NCBI GenBank assembly: GCA_947629065.1
Contig: CANRCH010000024.1
Coordinates: 1-16,129, forward strand
Direction: 5' to 3'
Length of the DNA: 16,129 nt
Origin: an uncultured Aliarcobacter sp.
GTDB taxonomy: Bacteria; Campylobacterota; Campylobacteria; Campylobacterales; Arcobacteraceae
In this document: positions 10,655 through 16,129 of the stretch, piece by piece
How the letters are laid out: each line of letters opens with the position of its first letter
How positions within the stretch are numbered: position 1 is the stretch's first letter
Made by a program: the position numbers and the translations under genes
Notes under the pieces: model-generated
Seen by the model: only the letters and a program-made list of their open reading frames with translations
What the model was told of the DNA's origin: nothing
The model's database searches: none

Positions 10655-11698
10655 TTATTTTTTGTTTAAAATATCTTCAAGCTCTTTTGTTTGTTCTTTA
10701 TTTAGAAGTTTTATTCCAGCTAAACTTTTTCTAGCAGTATCAAACTCTAATTGCTCTTTTTTTGCTTCAATTGCAACTTGTTCTCTATAGTTTTCTATCT
10801 CTTCAAAGTGATTTTTTAGTTTACTTACATTTTCAATAAATGTATTTAAAGATAAAACTGGTTTTGAAGTAATCTCTTCAGCTCTTTTGTTACTTTTAAT
10901 AGCTTCATCTGTCAAACTTGAAGACATTTGATCAATTGTTTTACTCATAGCTTCAATAGTTGCTAATGATGCATCAATCGCTTTTTGTCCAGAAATTTCA
11001 ATAATTGCTGTTGAAAGAAGAGTTTTAAATATTGGTTTTGATGCGTTCATAGATAAAGATAGTTTTTTTGCAGAATCAAGTCTTACAAGAAGTCTTTTTT
11101 TAGCCATTTCAAGATTCCCAATTAAAACTATTAAGTTTGTTTGGAAAAACTCAATACTTCTTACAAAAAGTTGTGTTTTTTCATCTTTATTATCGTTATT
11201 TAGTTTTGCTTTAAACTCTTCAAGTTTAATATCTAAATACTCTTTATAATCAATAACTTTTCCTAAGTTTTTATCAATTCCATCTAAAAAATTGTGTTGC
11301 ATATCTATTGAAGTGTTTAAAGAGCTATAAGATTGGTCAAAACCACTAAAAATAGTGTTTATTTGTCCATTTACAGATTGTAAATTAAAGCTTTGTTCAT
11401 CCCATTTTGCATCTAAATATCGTGCAACATTTCCAATTACAGGTAAAGATTTAAAAAACTTCATAGTTCCACTATCATTGTCTATAATTTGGTCATAAAC
11501 AGTTTTCATCTGTTTGTTCATAGACTCTAAGTTTTTTGAAACATCCATAATTGGGTCATTTTCAATGATTTTTGTTGTTTCATCTAAAATTGAATCAATT
11601 GGTGCAGTGATTGTTTCACCTAATTGTCTAAAATCTTTTACCTCTTCAAAAGATTTTTCAACTAACTCTTTTTCTACAACTGTTAAACTATTTTGCAT
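10655..11698 (-). CDS. TelA-like (toxic anion resistance family) protein
   Basis: The 347-residue product is soluble and nearly all helical. The segment FKSLPVIGNVARYLDAKWDEQSFNLQSVNGQI (about 97-128) resembles the TelA/KlaA arrangement in which a short PxG-N block precedes a long helix. The C-terminal part from about 230, with alternating A/S-rich helices (ISGQKAIDASLATIEAM) ending in FEEIENYREQ, fits the same family. TelA proteins are linked to tellurite and other envelope-stress phenotypes; their biochemical role is unknown. The ATG at 11698 is chosen because AAGGA stands just before it and the sequence upstream, open to 11794, would overlap the preceding gene. Directly followed by the coiled-coil membrane protein gene. 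Family assignment is moderate; another helical stress protein is possible. Confidence 0.65.
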   Translation of the reverse strand: MQNSLTVVEKELVEKSFEEVKDFRQLGETITAPIDSILDETTKIIENDPIMDVSKNLESMNKQMKTVYDQIIDNDSGTMKFFKSLPVIGNVARYLDAKWDEQSFNLQSVNGQINTIFSGFDQSYSSLNTSIDMQHNFLDGIDKNLGKVIDYKEYLDIKLEEFKAKLNNDNKDEKTQLFVRSIEFFQTNLIVLIGNLEMAKKRLLVRLDSAKKLSLSMNASKPIFKTLLSTAIIEISGQKAIDASLATIEAMSKTIDQMSSSLTDEAIKSNKRAEEITSKPVLSLNTFIENVSKLKNHFEEIENYREQVAIEAKKEQLEFDTARKSLAGIKLLNKEQTKELEDILNKK

Positions 11699-11747
11699 GG
11701 TTTTTCCTTTTTTTGATTTTCTAATTATATTTAAATTATGATAAATA

Positions 11748-12362
11748 TTATTCTTTTGATAAAGTTGGAAGATGCCATTTTTTATAAACAGCAAGAACTC
11801 TTAAAATTACACCAAAAATAAAAACAATAATAAGTGAAAATAGATTTCTAAGCTCAAAAGCATCTAAAATATATACAACAGAACCAATTATTAGTGCAAC
11901 TGTTGCATAAAACTCTGAAACTAGAATAAATGGCATACGGTTTATAAGTACATCTCTTATTGTTCCACCACCAACAGCTGTTATAAATGCCAACATTATC
12001 ACACTTAAGAAGTTTAAATTTGCTTCAATAGCAATTATTGCACCTGTTATTGCAAAAGATGAAAGCCCAATTGCATCTGAGATTATAAATGCCCATTTTC
12101 CCTCAAGATTTGTAATTTTGTGAAGTTTAAATAAAATTGCTATTAAAACTGTAGCAATTACAAGACTAAGTGGAAGATTTGAAGTGAAAACATAAGGAGT
12201 TTTATCAGCTAAAACATCTCTCATCATTCCACCACCAAAAGCAGTTAAAAATGCAGAGATAAAAACTCCTAAAATATCCAATCTACAGTGAACAGCTATT
12301 AAAAATCCACTTAAAGCAAATGATATTATTCCAATAATATCAGCAATCTCTAATGCACTCAT
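11748..12362 (-). CDS. TRIC-type cation channel family protein (UPF0126, YicG-like)
   Basis: The 204-residue inner-membrane protein has about seven spans arranged as two repeats. Each repeat carries the family motif: GGGMMRDVL at 43-51 and GGGTIRDVL at 131-139. This is the hallmark of the UPF0126 family (E. coli YicG, YadS), now grouped with trimeric intracellular cation channels whose bacterial members conduct K+ or Na+. The physiological role in bacteria is unsettled. Its ATG overlaps the thyX stop by four bases, so it is translationally coupled to thyX. The coupling to a nucleotide-synthesis gene has no obvious functional logic and probably reflects a shared transcript only. Confidence 0.9.
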   Translation of the reverse strand: MSALEIADIIGIISFALSGFLIAVHCRLDILGVFISAFLTAFGGGMMRDVLADKTPYVFTSNLPLSLVIATVLIAILFKLHKITNLEGKWAFIISDAIGLSSFAITGAIIAIEANLNFLSVIMLAFITAVGGGTIRDVLINRMPFILVSEFYATVALIIGSVVYILDAFELRNLFSLIIVFIFGVILRVLAVYKKWHLPTLSKE

Positions 12363-13180
12363 TTTAAAAGCTCTTGCATCGCAAGTGCTGTTTGTCTAAT
12401 CTCCCATTGTGCAGTTTCATCAAGTCTTAATTTGAAGTAGTTATCAAGTTGTTTTGGCATAAATGCTGCCCAAATTTGAGTATATCCCATTTGTGGAATT
12501 ACCCTTCTTGCTTCTTGAGGTTTAACACCAGCTTCAAGAAGTTCAAAATATAGCTCTTGACTTCTATCTATAAGCTCTTGTACTTTTTCGTTATTTTTTA
12601 GTTTTTCACTTATATAATAATCAAAAGGAACTCTTTTTGCACTTACATATCTTCTACTTAATTCTTGCCAAGAAACTCTATGTCTTACCATTTGGCTTCT
12701 TGTTGGGAAATCTATTTTAAATAGAAAAACTTTGAAATAATCTTTTATTATTTTACACTCTTCAAGAGTATTAAAAATAGTTCTAATATCAAAGCTAAAC
12801 TCATCTTTTAAGTTTTCAAAATCATAAACCAAAGCTCTATAATTTGTAAGTAAATATCTATCATCAATTTGTTCTCCAAACTTTTTGCAGTTTGAATACT
12901 CTAGTTTTAAAATCTCTTGATGTTTTGGATTTTCATAATCAAGTAATACAGGAACAAATTCAAAACTAGAACTTGGTAATCCCATACTTTCTGCCATAAG
13001 CCTATTATATAAACTTTCACTTCCAAGTGCTTTTGGGTTTTGATAGCAAATTGATGCTACTTGAGTAATTGCTAATATTCTATTTTCTTCATTTAAATTT
13101 GCTTTTGAAAAATCCCAATTCTCCACAAAAGCTATACTATCGCCAAAAATATTCTCTTTTTTATTTATTAGTTCTATCAT
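12359..13180 (-). CDS. thyX: flavin-dependent thymidylate synthase
   Basis: ThyX makes dTMP from dUMP using FAD, NADPH and methylenetetrahydrofolate. The core motif is at residues 166-178, RHRVSWQELSRRY. The C-terminal block PKQLDNYFKLRLDETAQWEIRQTA (about 242-265) is the classic substrate-binding stretch. The length of 273 fits the family. The spacing in RHR-x7-S is one residue short: here six residues separate RHR (166-168) from S175. The earlier helix with LYNRLMAESMGLPSSSFEF holds the usual position of the active-site HxxSxxEH-like segment but without its histidine. ThyX is the usual thymidylate synthase in Campylobacterota, and no thyA is seen here. An AAGG-containing site precedes the ATG. 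Confidence 0.9.
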   Translation of the reverse strand: MIELINKKENIFGDSIAFVENWDFSKANLNEENRILAITQVASICYQNPKALGSESLYNRLMAESMGLPSSSFEFVPVLLDYENPKHQEILKLEYSNCKKFGEQIDDRYLLTNYRALVYDFENLKDEFSFDIRTIFNTLEECKIIKDYFKVFLFKIDFPTRSQMVRHRVSWQELSRRYVSAKRVPFDYYISEKLKNNEKVQELIDRSQELYFELLEAGVKPQEARRVIPQMGYTQIWAAFMPKQLDNYFKLRLDETAQWEIRQTALAMQELLK

Positions 13181-13221
13181 TTATATACCTTTTGAAAAAA
13201 ATTTAATTTAAAATAGTTGAG

Positions 13222-13227
13222 ATTATA
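13222..13227 (-). promoter_or_regulatory. candidate -10 of the thyX promoter
   Basis: TATAAT on the minus strand, about 42 bases upstream of the thyX ATG, in the 83-base gap after the toxin gene. No -35 element is convincing. It would drive thyX, the TRIC gene and possibly the TelA pair. Confidence 0.45.
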
Positions 13228-13263
13228 CAGAATTTATAGTTAAAGCAAAAATAAGTTTAAAAA

Positions 13264-13545
13264 CTATCTATTTTGCCATTTAAAAATATCTATTAAAATT
13301 ATAAGATTTTTATTTATATCTATATAATATGGAATTGTGTAACCTTTAAAAATTAAATCCCTCACATTTTCATCTTCAAAATAGAAAGATTTTCTTGCTT
13401 TAAAAGGCATATTTGGAATATTTTTTATTTTTTTATCCAATTTATTTTTAAAGTTTTTTGCATTTTCTGGAGAATTCTTTGCTATATATTTAATAATTGA
13501 AAAAAGATTATCATTAAATGTAATATTTTTTTCTATATTAAACAT
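13264..13545 (-). CDS. RelE/ParE-family toxin
   Basis: The 93-residue basic protein has the small-toxin layout: N-terminal helix pair (NLFSIIKYIAKNSPENAKNFKNKLDKKI), a NMPFKARKSFYF turn, then strands ending VRDLIFKGYTIPYYI and IDIFKWQNR. The last segment is the typical C-terminal strand of ParE/RelE toxins. Target (gyrase or ribosome-bound mRNA) cannot be told from sequence here. The ATG overlaps the antitoxin stop by one base (TAATG), which is the normal antitoxin-first coupling. There is no truncation, so the toxin is likely functional. Confidence 0.85.
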   Translation of the reverse strand: MFNIEKNITFNDNLFSIIKYIAKNSPENAKNFKNKLDKKIKNIPNMPFKARKSFYFEDENVRDLIFKGYTIPYYIDINKNLIILIDIFKWQNR

Positions 13546-13793
13546 TAAATTGTTTTAAGCCAATTATCAATTTTGTCCATTCCTTCTTCATAAGGAATAG
13601 TTTCTAATTTACCACTTTTATATTTTTTTACAGCTTCTGAAACTCTTTGTTTTGCTTCATTTGTAGATATTGAAGGATACCCATCATCTAGTAAATCATA
13701 TAAAAACTCTTCAAATTGCAGTTGAATATCGATTTTACTATTTATCAATTTTGGATATAAATTGTCAGGAATGTTTAATTTAATTGAATGCAA
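13545..13793 (-). CDS. antitoxin of the RelE/ParE module
   Basis: This 82-residue acidic protein precedes and slightly overlaps the toxin. The N-terminal segment IKLNIPDNLYPKL is a short strand followed by helix, compatible with a ribbon-helix-helix DNA-binding domain. The C-terminal part EAKQRVSEAVKKYKSGKLETIPYEEGMDKIDNWLKTI is the toxin-wrapping half seen in many antitoxins paired with ParE/RelE. AGGAG lies before the ATG. Autoregulation is likely: an inverted repeat overlaps the candidate -10 just upstream. Confidence 0.85.
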   Translation of the reverse strand: MHSIKLNIPDNLYPKLINSKIDIQLQFEEFLYDLLDDGYPSISTNEAKQRVSEAVKKYKSGKLETIPYEEGMDKIDNWLKTI

Positions 13794-13805
13794 AATTAAC
13801 TCCTA

Positions 13806-13824
13806 AATATTTTTTAATATTATA
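13806..13824 (-). promoter_or_regulatory. promoter and operator candidate of the toxin-antitoxin operon
   Basis: TATAAT (minus strand, 13819-13824) overlaps the inverted repeat AATATT-TTTT-AATATT (13806-13821). An antitoxin bound here would block the promoter. Such AT-only repeats can arise by chance in this base composition. Confidence 0.4.
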
Positions 13825-13850
13825 TAGTTTATTTATTAAATCAAACCAAA

Positions 13851-13881
13851 ATAAAAAGCAAGAGTAAATCTTGCTTTTTAT
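13851..13881. terminator. terminator after the BON-LysM gene
   Basis: ATAAAAAGCAAGA (13851-13863), loop GTAAA, TCTTGCTTTTTAT (13869-13881): perfect 13-base arms overlapping the last base of the stop codon, with a T-rich tail on either strand. Confidence 0.85.
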
Positions 13882-14297
13882 TATAATTTTGGAATTCTGA
13901 TTTTTTGACCAGGATAGATTAAATTCATATCTTTGATAACTTCTTTGTTTGCTTCAAAGATTTTTAAATAGTGGTTTGGATTTCCATAAAACTCTTTTGA
14001 AATTTTAGATAGATTATCTCCAGCTTTAATTTCATAATATTGGTCATCTTCTTGTGTTCCTTCAAAAATAACCTCTTTTACACCTTTTATATTTCCCGCA
14101 ATTAAAGCAGCTTTTGCTTTATCTTCAGGACTTGCATCTCCACTTAAAATAATTTTATCACCTTCAACTTTTACCTCAAGATTTTCAATTGGCATAGTTG
14201 AACTACTTTCCAAAATCTCATTTTTTACATTTTGCTCATCATTTCCTAAACCTAAAAGTTTTTTACCTTTGTCAATTGCAAATGATAGTAAACCCAT
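13881..14297 (-). CDS. kbp: BON-LysM protein (Kbp/YgaU-like potassium-binding protein)
   Basis: The 138-residue product matches E. coli Kbp (YgaU, 149 residues) along its whole length. The N-terminus MGLLSFAIDKGKKLLG corresponds to MGLFNFVKDAGEKLW. A BON domain follows (about 25-83, VKVEGDKIILSGDASPEDKAKA). A LysM domain follows that (about 87-137, YYEIKAGDNLSKISKEFYGN, FEANKEVIKD, IYPGQKIRIP). Kbp is a cytoplasmic K+-binding protein in E. coli, where it aids growth at high K+. That role is inferred here. There is no signal peptide, so LysM is not obviously for peptidoglycan. AAGGAG precedes the ATG and TATAAT stands at 14324-14329. Confidence 0.9.
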   Translation of the reverse strand: MGLLSFAIDKGKKLLGLGNDEQNVKNEILESSSTMPIENLEVKVEGDKIILSGDASPEDKAKAALIAGNIKGVKEVIFEGTQEDDQYYEIKAGDNLSKISKEFYGNPNHYLKIFEANKEVIKDMNLIYPGQKIRIPKL

Positions 14298-14323
14298 CTT
14301 TTCTCCTTAAAATAATTTAGTAA

Positions 14324-14329
14324 ATTATA
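14324..14329 (-). promoter_or_regulatory. candidate extended -10 of the kbp promoter
   Basis: TGCTATAAT on the minus strand, that is, TATAAT preceded by TGn, about 27 bases upstream of the kbp ATG. Confidence 0.5.
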
Positions 14330-14351
14330 GCAAAATGCATATAAAATAAAA

Positions 14352-14603
14352 CTATTTTTGAATTACATATCTAATAGTTGGTCCATCACTATCTACTAAA
14401 AGTAGTTTATATCCATGATTTTTTGCATCTATTGGAATATTATTTATACTTTGTGGACAATCGCTGATAACTTCAAGTATCTCACCATCTTTTAGCTCTT
14501 TCATAGCTTCAAGAGTGTTTATTGCAGGATATGGACAAGGTTCCCCTTGCATATCTATTCTGTAATCTGGAACTATATCTTTGTTTTCTTCAAAATTTGC
14601 CAT
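14352..14603 (-). CDS. yedF: TusA/YedF-family sulfur carrier protein
   Basis: This 83-residue protein has the SirA/TusA fold with the family's CPYP motif at 23-26 (EPCPYPAINTLEAM). C23 is the thiol that carries persulfide in TusA. A second cysteine, C49 (ISDCPQS), is also present. The symbol follows E. coli yedF because the neighbour is yedE; TusA for tRNA thiolation is the less likely alternative. YedE-YedF pairs are linked with selenium metabolism and with sulfur-compound uptake by context. The gene begins nine bases after the yedE stop, with AAGGA before the ATG, so it is co-transcribed. Confidence 0.9.
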   Translation of the reverse strand: MANFEENKDIVPDYRIDMQGEPCPYPAINTLEAMKELKDGEILEVISDCPQSINNIPIDAKNHGYKLLLVDSDGPTIRYVIQK

Positions 14604-14612
14604 ATTTTTTCC

Positions 14613-15806
14613 TTATCTATTTCTTGATTTTCTTAAATATTTTTTCTCTAAAACTAAAATTAGTATAAAAAATGCTAATAAAAGACCATAATTTACAACT
14701 AATCCACCATAATTCCCAAAGCTCTCAAGTAGATTTATTTTTGGCCAAGATGTTGCAAGTGGCTCTGCTATATCATCCCAAACAACAGCTAAAAGTGTAG
14801 CTCCAATAATATTTCCAACTCCAACTATCCAAAAATGCACCTGTCCTTCAACAGCTCTATACATCCAACCACACTCACAACCACCAGCAAGAACTATTCC
14901 AAAACCAAATAAAATTCCACCAATAACAACATTTGGTCCAGTCCAGAATATCTTAGGAGTTGCTCCCATGCCCAAATATGTAAATACACCTAAAGTTGCA
15001 ACAGCCATACCAATAATAATTGCAATTGCTAACTCACTTCTTCCAGTTGTAAAAATATCTCTAAATGCAGATGTAAAACAAACCTGTGCTTTTGCAATAA
15101 TTAATCCAAATGCAGCTCCAAAGAATACTGCCATTCCTAGTTTTGGACTATTTGCAACAAAGATTAAATATAGTGCATAAGCTATAATTATAAGTGCAAT
15201 TAGTGTTCCAAATGTGAAAAGATTTTTAACTTTTGTAGGACTATGTTCAAGTTGTTTTGCACAAGATACTTTTTGCATTTTTATTTTTGATTGGAAAAAT
15301 GGACTCATAGCAACTTTTACACCAAAATATACTCCAACCATCATAAATGCTGTAAATACCCAAGCATGAAAAGAAAATTGTGGAATACCTGTAAAGAAAC
15401 TTGCCAAGTTACAACCCATTCCAAGTCTTGCACCAAATCCTGCAATTATTCCACCAATAAGTGCTTGATAAACTCTAGTTTTGTTTACGGGCATTCTAAA
15501 CTTTACATTATTTCCCCAAAAAGCAGCAGCAATTGCCCCTGCAAACATACCAATAATCATTACACCATCGATTCTTGTGAATATATTTCCCTCTATACTC
15601 ATAAGTTTGTAATATCCCCACGTTGAAACATCAACTCCAAAAAGTTCTAAAAAATGTCCACCCCATCTTGTAAACTCACCAGTAACCGCCCAATAAGTTC
15701 CCGTAATTCCAAAATAGTAGGCACTCAAAATTCCTAAAGCAATAACTGCTGGAATTGGTGACCAAAATCTTGAAAGAGTTTTTTTAAAGTTTGCTAAAAA
15801 CTCCAT
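14613..15806 (-). CDS. yedE: YeeE/YedE-family sulfur/selenium compound transporter
   Basis: A 397-residue inner-membrane protein with about ten spans, matching YedE (about 400 residues). The conserved cysteines of the family are all present: C132 in GMGCNLASFFTG, C243 in KAQVCFTSAFRDIF, and C310/C312 in AGGCECGWMYRA. In the related TsuA thiosulfate importer, cysteines of these motifs relay the substrate. So a small sulfur or selenium anion is the likely cargo, passed to the TusA-like protein next door. No signal peptide. AAAGG precedes the ATG. A palindrome 65 bases upstream may be an operator. The substrate is inferred, not shown. Confidence 0.92.
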   Translation of the reverse strand: MEFLANFKKTLSRFWSPIPAVIALGILSAYYFGITGTYWAVTGEFTRWGGHFLELFGVDVSTWGYYKLMSIEGNIFTRIDGVMIIGMFAGAIAAAFWGNNVKFRMPVNKTRVYQALIGGIIAGFGARLGMGCNLASFFTGIPQFSFHAWVFTAFMMVGVYFGVKVAMSPFFQSKIKMQKVSCAKQLEHSPTKVKNLFTFGTLIALIIIAYALYLIFVANSPKLGMAVFFGAAFGLIIAKAQVCFTSAFRDIFTTGRSELAIAIIIGMAVATLGVFTYLGMGATPKIFWTGPNVVIGGILFGFGIVLAGGCECGWMYRAVEGQVHFWIVGVGNIIGATLLAVVWDDIAEPLATSWPKINLLESFGNYGGLVVNYGLLLAFFILILVLEKKYLRKSRNR

Positions 15807-15870
15807 AAATAACCTTTGAAAATAAAATAGTTGATTTGACTTTTGAATAGTAGTTGTAGTTCAATTGTCT

Positions 15871-15885
15871 GTTTACACCGTAAAC
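15871..15885. promoter_or_regulatory. palindromic operator candidate upstream of yedE
   Basis: GTTTAC-ACC-GTAAAC, perfect 6-base arms with a 3-base spacer, about 65 bases upstream of the yedE ATG. It includes more G/C than the surrounding sequence, so it stands out in this AT-rich spacer. The cognate regulator is unknown. Confidence 0.35.
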
Positions 15886-15922
15886 CTAATTAGAGTGAAA
15901 TATTATCTATAAAAATATAAAG

Positions 15923-15964
15923 AAAACGTAAAATGGTAAAAATAGATTTACCATTTTACGTTTT
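15923..15964. terminator. long perfect hairpin terminator of the truncated right-edge gene
   Basis: AAAACGTAAAATGGTAAA (15923-15940) and TTTACCATTTTACGTTTT (15947-15964) pair perfectly over 18 bases with a six-base loop. It lies 20 bases past the stop codon of the minus-strand tail at 15985. The minus-strand side continues TTTTCTTTATATTTTTA, a good T tail. It also insulates yedE from whatever lies to the right. Confidence 0.85.
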
Positions 15965-15984
15965 AGTAGTTTTGATTTGAGATA

Positions 15985-16062
15985 TTAAAATCTATCTCTT
16001 AAAGCAGTGAATTTGTTAACTTGATCTTGTAGTAAAATTCTATTTTCATCTCTTTGATCTGG
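15985..16062 (-). pseudogene. 25-codon 3' tail of an unidentified gene, cut at about 16061
   Basis: Reading the minus strand, the frame encodes a charged tail ending VNKFTALRDRF and then TAA, followed by a strong terminator. It begins directly after an in-frame TAG (16063-16065). Its composition is gene-like and its position before a terminator fits a real C-terminus. The upstream part is missing: from about 16061 the sequence changes character. Too short to identify. The rest of the spacer from 15807 holds the operator candidate and the terminator and no other coding region that I can see. Confidence 0.5.
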
Positions 16063-16129
16063 CTATAGTTTTTAGGACATAGAAATGTTAAAATTTCTAA
16101 ATACTAAAAGAGGATAAAAAGATGGCTGG
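16061..16129 (+). mobile_element. possible insertion-sequence left end with start of an open frame
   Basis: The sequence GGCTATAGTTTTTAGGACAT begins where the minus-strand tail is cut. A 7-base hairpin TAGAAAT/ATTTCTA (16080-16086 and 16093-16099) follows. Then comes AAGAGGA (16108-16114) and, seven bases on, ATG GCT GG at 16122, which runs off the window. A short leader, a hairpin and a well-placed start right after a broken gene is the usual look of the transposase end of an IS. No transposase residues beyond M-A are visible, so family and even identity are unproven; an ordinary gene start is the alternative. Confidence 0.3.

Noticed and set aside
11699..11794. longer N-terminus for the TelA-like protein
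   Set aside because: Would overlap the TRIC gene and skips the well-placed AAGGA-ATG at 11698; the extra 32 residues read like spacer.
14968..15626. two plus-strand open frames opposite yedE
   Set aside because: Antisense of membrane-span codons; the second is full of T, S, K and C in a pattern derived from the yedE reading.

Overview
The window is AT-rich (roughly 27-30% GC by eye) and centres on the chromosomal replication-origin locus of a member of the Campylobacterota, most likely an Arcobacter/Aliarcobacter-type organism. The evidence is the dnaA-dnaN-gyrB order, the divergent ruvC, the TTCAC-type DnaA-box motifs, the base composition and the codon style. The genus is inferred from gene content and style, not from a database search.

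Layout. (1) Positions 1-388 hold a MarC-family membrane protein gene cut off after about half its normal length. The foreign-looking sequence beyond the break may be the end of a mobile element. (2) Positions 487-5356, minus strand, hold gyrB, dnaN and dnaA. The dnaA-dnaN spacer is an unusual nested dyad. The dnaA-ruvC spacer carries a cluster of DnaA-box-like motifs and is the best oriC candidate. (3) Positions 5581-6649, plus strand, hold ruvC and purN, ending at a bidirectional terminator. (4) Positions 6686-8923 are an accessory block: an exported-protein gene that seems to have lost its start codon, then two tandem paralogues of unknown function whose upstream regions are also duplicated. 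(5) Positions 8986-13180, minus strand, hold a periplasmic protein and a run thyX - TRIC/YicG-like channel - TelA-like protein - coiled-coil membrane protein. The last two resemble the XpaC/TelA pairing. (6) Positions 13264-13793 hold a compact RelE/ParE-type toxin-antitoxin module. (7) Positions 13881-15806 hold a Kbp-type BON-LysM protein and a yedE-yedF (sulfur/selenium transport plus TusA-like carrier) pair with a palindromic operator candidate upstream. (8) The right edge holds a perfect 18-bp-arm terminator, a 25-codon tail of an otherwise missing gene, and an abrupt switch to sequence leading to a new start codon at 16122.

The core of the window is housekeeping: replication initiation, clamp, gyrase, Holliday-junction resolution, purine and thymidylate synthesis. 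Around it is a thinner layer of stress, membrane and accessory functions. Both window edges are broken genes. This is what a contig bounded by insertion-sequence copies would look like, but that cannot be proved from this sequence. No rRNA, tRNA or CRISPR array was seen. The least-understood parts are the paralogue pair at 7344-8923, the start-less exported gene at 6686-7261, and the membrane protein/TelA pair.
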